A stretch of DNA of 64,000 nt from UBA8529 sp964390565 (GTDB lineage Bacteria; Bacteroidota; Bacteroidia; Bacteroidales; Tenuifilaceae). Shown here one piece after another: positions 61,424 to 64,000 of this stretch. Under the pieces are notes generated by a model that searched no databases, was not told the DNA's origin, and saw only the letters and a list, made by a program, of their open reading frames with translations. The stretch lies in assembly GCA_964390565.1 (NCBI GenBank), contig CAYMII010000012.1, forward strand, positions 1 through 64,000. The letters run 5' to 3'. The position numbers were made by a program, and so were the translations under genes. How positions within the stretch are numbered: position 1 is the first letter of the stretch; every line of letters begins with the position of its first letter.

Positions 61424-61431
61424 TATCTTTG
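61424..61431 (+). promoter_or_regulatory. Candidate -7 box for engB
   Basis: TATCTTTG matches TAnnTTTG, 27 bp before the engB ATG, just after the dipeptidase terminator. A clear -33 TTTG is missing. Confidence 0.55.
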
Positions 61432-61457
61432 AGCCCTAATTATTTGAAAATATTGTA

Positions 61458-62048
61458 ATGGCCATTCGAACAGCAAAGTTTATTTCGAGTTCACCCAAAA
61501 CGGAGGGTTGTCCACGCACCGATCTTCCCGAAATAGCATTTATTGGGCGTTCGAATGTTGGGAAATCGTCCCTGATTAATATGCTAACAGGGGTTAAAGC
61601 TCTTGCTAAAGTTTCTCAAACTCCCGGAAAAACCCAATTAATCAACCATTTTTTAATAAATGAAAGTTGGTATTTGGTCGACCTGCCTGGTTATGGCTAC
61701 GCCAAGGTGTCAAAAACTTCGAGGCAATTCTTTTCTGAAATGATAGCGCAGTACATCAAAAAACGGGAGAACCTTTACTGCCTTTTCGTTTTAATAGACT
61801 CAAGACATGAGCCATTGGCAAATGATCTTGCATTTGTTAATTGGCTGGGCGATAATGAGGTTCCATTTGCTTTGATTTTTACAAAAACGGATAAGATTAA
61901 CGCACCTACCCTCGAAAAGAATATCGAATTGTATAAACAAGAGATGCTAAAATCGTGGGAAGAGTTGCCAAAAATATTCAGCTCTTCAGCCGTTACACAA
62001 TCAGGCCGAGAACAAATTGTAAATTACATCGAAGAGGTTTGTAAATAG
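61458..62048 (+). CDS. engB: Ribosome biogenesis GTPase EngB/YsxC
   Basis: This 196-residue GTPase is required for 50S assembly and for cell division in many bacteria. Motifs are G1 GRSNVGKSSLI, G2 around GKTQLINHF, G3 DLPGYGYAKVS, G4 TKTDK and G5 SSAV. Length matches the family. It starts its own unit and ends 87 bp before prs, with a -7 box between. Confidence 0.96.
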   Translation: MAIRTAKFISSSPKTEGCPRTDLPEIAFIGRSNVGKSSLINMLTGVKALAKVSQTPGKTQLINHFLINESWYLVDLPGYGYAKVSKTSRQFFSEMIAQYIKKRENLYCLFVLIDSRHEPLANDLAFVNWLGDNEVPFALIFTKTDKINAPTLEKNIELYKQEMLKSWEELPKIFSSSAVTQSGREQIVNYIEEVCK

Positions 62049-62097
62049 ATTTAAAGTTATTCTTTATAACAATAGAGAAAAAACCGCTGTTTTTTTA

Positions 62098-62105
62098 TAA
62101 TTTTG
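62098..62105 (+). promoter_or_regulatory. Candidate -7 box for prs
   Basis: TAATTTTG matches TAnnTTTG, 30 bp before the prs ATG. No -33 TTTG at the usual distance; the upstream tract is T-rich. Confidence 0.5.
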
Positions 62106-62135
62106 CGGCAATAAAATCTAGGTAAAAATAATCCT

Positions 62136-63080
62136 ATGCATAACAACCACGCAGTAAAATTTTTTACGGGACGAAATACCCGTTACCTATCTGAGCAAAT
62201 CGCAAAGAGTTTTGGTACTGAGATTGGAAAATCCTCAGTAACCGTTTTTAGCGATGGTGAATTTGTTACCTCTTATGATGAATCGGTTCGTGGTTCAACA
62301 GTTTTTATCATACAATCAACATGTCAACCTACCGATAATCTATTCGAACTTTTATTGATGATTGATGCTGCGCATAGGGCATCGGCCTATAAGGTGGTTG
62401 CTGTTATGCCTTACTTCGGTTGGGCTCGCCAGGATAGAAAAGATAAGCCTAGAGTAGCTATCGGTGCGAAAATGGTTGCTAATCTCTTGCATGCTGCAGG
62501 AGTTGATAGGGTTATGACAATGGATTTACATGCCGATCAAATCCAAGGATTCTTCGATGTTCCCGTTGATCACCTTTATGCCTCTTCTATTTTTGTTCCA
62601 TATATCAAAAGTCTAAATCTTTCAAACATTGCCATTGCTGCACCAGATATGGGTGGAGCAAAAAGGGCTAACGCCTACTCTCGCTTCCTAGACGCTTCGC
62701 TTATCATCTGTCATAAAAATCGCGAAAAGGCTAACCAAATTAGCGAAATGACTGCGATTGGTGATGTTGAGGGTAAGAACGTTATTGTTATGGATGATAT
62801 GATTGATACTGCTGGTACACTCACTAAAGCGGCCGATATGATGATGGCAAAGGGTGCATTAAGCGTTAGGGCTTGTGCAACACACGCAGTGCTTTCGGGG
62901 CCAGCTTACGAACGAATTCTCGATTCAAAGCTTGTTGAATTGGTTGTTACCGATACAATACCTCTCCGTAATGACAAGGATACAAGTAAAATTAAAGTAT
63001 TATCAGTTGCCGATTTATTTGCAGATGTTATTAATAAGGTATACAACTACCAATCTATAAGTAATAACTTTATTATTTAG
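62136..63080 (+). CDS. prs: Ribose-phosphate pyrophosphokinase
   Basis: This 314-residue cytosolic enzyme makes PRPP from ribose 5-phosphate and ATP for nucleotide, histidine and tryptophan synthesis. Landmarks are the flexible loop GWARQDRKDKPR, TMDLHADQIQGFFDVPVDH (metal-binding His/Asp) and the PRPP loop VIVMDDMIDTAGTL. Length is normal. It is followed 147 bp later by rplY, with a separate promoter. The pairing prs-rplY-pth is a common bacterial order. Confidence 0.97.
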   Translation: MHNNHAVKFFTGRNTRYLSEQIAKSFGTEIGKSSVTVFSDGEFVTSYDESVRGSTVFIIQSTCQPTDNLFELLLMIDAAHRASAYKVVAVMPYFGWARQDRKDKPRVAIGAKMVANLLHAAGVDRVMTMDLHADQIQGFFDVPVDHLYASSIFVPYIKSLNLSNIAIAAPDMGGAKRANAYSRFLDASLIICHKNREKANQISEMTAIGDVEGKNVIVMDDMIDTAGTLTKAADMMMAKGALSVRACATHAVLSGPAYERILDSKLVELVVTDTIPLRNDKDTSKIKVLSVADLFADVINKVYNYQSISNNFII

Positions 63081-63087
63081 ATATCGA

Positions 63088-63119
63088 TTTGATTATTTGA
63101 GATTTGGTTGCTATCTTTG
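63088..63119 (+). promoter_or_regulatory. Full Bacteroidota-type promoter for rplY-pth
   Basis: TTTG at 63088-63091 and TATCTTTG at 63112-63119, 20 bp apart, match the housekeeping consensus. Transcription would start near 63126, leaving a leader of about 100 nt before rplY. Confidence 0.65.
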
Positions 63120-63125
63120 CAACCC

Positions 63126-63227
63126 AATTTTAAATCCCCCTCAGAATAATGGCGCGATGGGGGGCTGACTATAAAAATGAGGGGCAGCCCTGAGTAACGC
63201 TAATTATTAACTTTTATATTCATTTAA
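63126..63227 (+). ncRNA. Structured rplY leader, possible regulatory RNA
   Basis: The leader is G/C-rich in an AT-rich genome and has mutually exclusive pairings. CCCCC (63136-63140) can pair with GGGGG (63160-63164); CCCCTCA (63137-63143) with TGAGGGG (63178-63184); GGGCTG (63162-63167) with CAGCCC (63185-63190); and CTCAG (63140-63144) with CTGAG (63190-63194). A short ORF (ATG 63149 to TGA 63193; MARWGADYKNEGQP) overlaps the same region. This could be an autoregulatory r-protein leader or an attenuator. I know of no named leader for L25 in this phylum. Confidence 0.5.
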
Positions 63228-63812
63228 ATGAAAACTATTGAAATTAACGGTTCGTTAAGAACTGGAACAGGTAAAAAAGCTGCAAAACAAATCCGTAAAG
63301 GCGAACAAGTACCTGCAGTTATTTATGGTGGTGATGTTAATATGTCAATCGTAGTAACAGCAACCGATCTTAAACCTATCGTTTACACTCCTAGCGTAAA
63401 CATCGTTAACATTAAGATTGATGGTAAAGTTTACGAAACAATAGTAAAGGATATCCAATTCCACCCAGTTTCTGACGAAATTCTTCACATGGACTTTCTT
63501 CATATTTTTGATGATAAGAAAGTAACTGTTGCTCTACCTGTTATGCTTACAGGTCTTTCAGAGGCTGCTAAACAAGGGGGTAAAATTATTCTTGTAACTC
63601 GTAAACTTCGTGCTTGTGGTTTCCCACAAGAATTGCCTGAGACATTAGATGTTGATATTACTGACCTAGGTTTAGGTAAATCAGTTATGGTTGGCGATTT
63701 AAAATTTGATAAGGTTCAACTTGTTGATATTAAATCAACTGTTGTTGCTTCAGCTCAGTTAACAAGAGCAGCAAAAGGAGCAGCTGCTGAGGAAGCTGCA
63801 AAAGCTAAATAA
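63228..63812 (+). CDS. rplY: 50S ribosomal protein L25 (CTC form)
   Basis: This 194-residue protein has the N-terminal L25/5S-rRNA-binding domain (about 1-90, with VPAVIYGG and LHMDFLHI). A C-terminal TL5/CTC domain follows (about 95-180), and a short Ala/Lys-rich tail. The long form is general-stress protein CTC-like. It binds 5S rRNA. It begins after the structured leader and is followed 18 bp later by pth. Confidence 0.95.
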   Translation: MKTIEINGSLRTGTGKKAAKQIRKGEQVPAVIYGGDVNMSIVVTATDLKPIVYTPSVNIVNIKIDGKVYETIVKDIQFHPVSDEILHMDFLHIFDDKKVTVALPVMLTGLSEAAKQGGKIILVTRKLRACGFPQELPETLDVDITDLGLGKSVMVGDLKFDKVQLVDIKSTVVASAQLTRAAKGAAAEEAAKAK

Positions 63813-63830
63813 TAACCAATCAATTAGGGC

Positions 63831-64000
63831 TTGAAATACTTAATTGCAGGGTTGGGGAATATCGGTTCCGAATATTCTAACACCCGCCACAATATTGGAT
63901 TCATGGTATTGGACGCTTTAGCTAAGGCGTCCAATATTAGTTTTAATGATGCCCGTTACGGTTCAGTTGCCGAGGTTAAACATAAAGGACGGACCTTTAT
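63831..64000 (+). CDS. pth: Peptidyl-tRNA hydrolase, 5' part
   Basis: This partial frame starts with TTG at 63831 (giving KYLIAGLGNIGSEY) and runs off the window end. The conserved N-terminus with NTRHNIGFMVLDAL contains the catalytic His. Pth recycles peptidyl-tRNA released from stalled ribosomes. The start TTG is forced because no in-frame ATG precedes this conserved block, and it sits 18 bp after rplY, so the two are probably co-transcribed. Confidence 0.9.
   Translation, partial: MKYLIAGLGNIGSEYSNTRHNIGFMVLDALAKASNISFNDARYGSVAEVKHKGRTF

Overview
The window is a compact, AT-rich, gene-dense bacterial chromosome segment from a Bacteroidota, most likely Bacteroidales or Marinilabiliales. 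The pointers are: a type IX secretion C-terminal sorting domain on a metallocarboxypeptidase, Reg_prop/Y_Y_Y sensor architecture, FecR, promoter boxes of the Bacteroidota type (TTTG and TAnnTTTG), lipoproteins of the SCKK/SCEK type, an Lnb-type lipoprotein acyltransferase, and the general lack of Shine-Dalgarno sequences. I cannot name the genus. Phage, integrase, CRISPR, rRNA and tRNA genes were not seen. Nearly all of it is chromosomal core, with a few lineage-specific secreted proteins.

Layout. 1-4.2 kb: the end of the ribosomal protein/rpoA operon (rpsM', rpsK, rpsD, rpoA, rplQ) and then eno. 4.2-19.4 kb: a UbiD-type decarboxylase, a giant Reg_prop sensor fused to a SpoIIE-type phosphatase, a degenerate hybrid histidine kinase, a LysE exporter, an aldehyde dehydrogenase, an Lnb-like protein, DsbD, a tandem retropepsin-PDZ protein and a small lipoprotein. 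19.5-24.2 kb: a PafA-like phosphatase, an M14 carboxypeptidase with four tandem repeats, and a nested inverted-repeat element. 24.2-30 kb: ychF; a split transketolase operon carrying a methylglyoxal-synthase homologue without its catalytic Asp; then an ECF sigma/anti-sigma/sensor trio and a SiaC-like protein. 30-38 kb: a BASS transporter, a repetitive secreted protein, OsmC, a methyltransferase, a glycerolipid acyltransferase, a TM1410-type glycosidase, and the nrfHA nitrite reductase. 38-45.8 kb: hisS, a lone hutH, satP, a DDAH-like hydrolase, a thioredoxin lipoprotein, and an orphan FecR with two copies of an ECF-like promoter. 45.9-54.7 kb: one ten-gene respiratory operon. 54.8-64 kb: ettA, OlsF-like, a dipeptidase, engB, prs, rplY behind a structured leader, and the start of pth.

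How it fits together. The centre of interest is the minus-strand operon 54678->45935: a Tat-exported Fe-S protein, NrfD, an anchored monohaem cytochrome c, a DoxX-like protein, SCO1, then CoxA-CoxC-CoxD-CoxB (caa3-type, A2 subfamily) and CyoE. Read as a unit, it could carry electrons from menaquinol to oxygen using a reduced relative of alternative complex III that lacks the large molybdopterin-like subunit. Two of the four cluster-binding motifs in its Fe-S protein have each lost one cysteine. Together with nrfHA (nitrite to ammonium) this suggests a facultative or microaerobic respirer. Sigma/anti-sigma and phosphatase/kinase components are scattered through the window without their usual partners, which is the second recurring theme.
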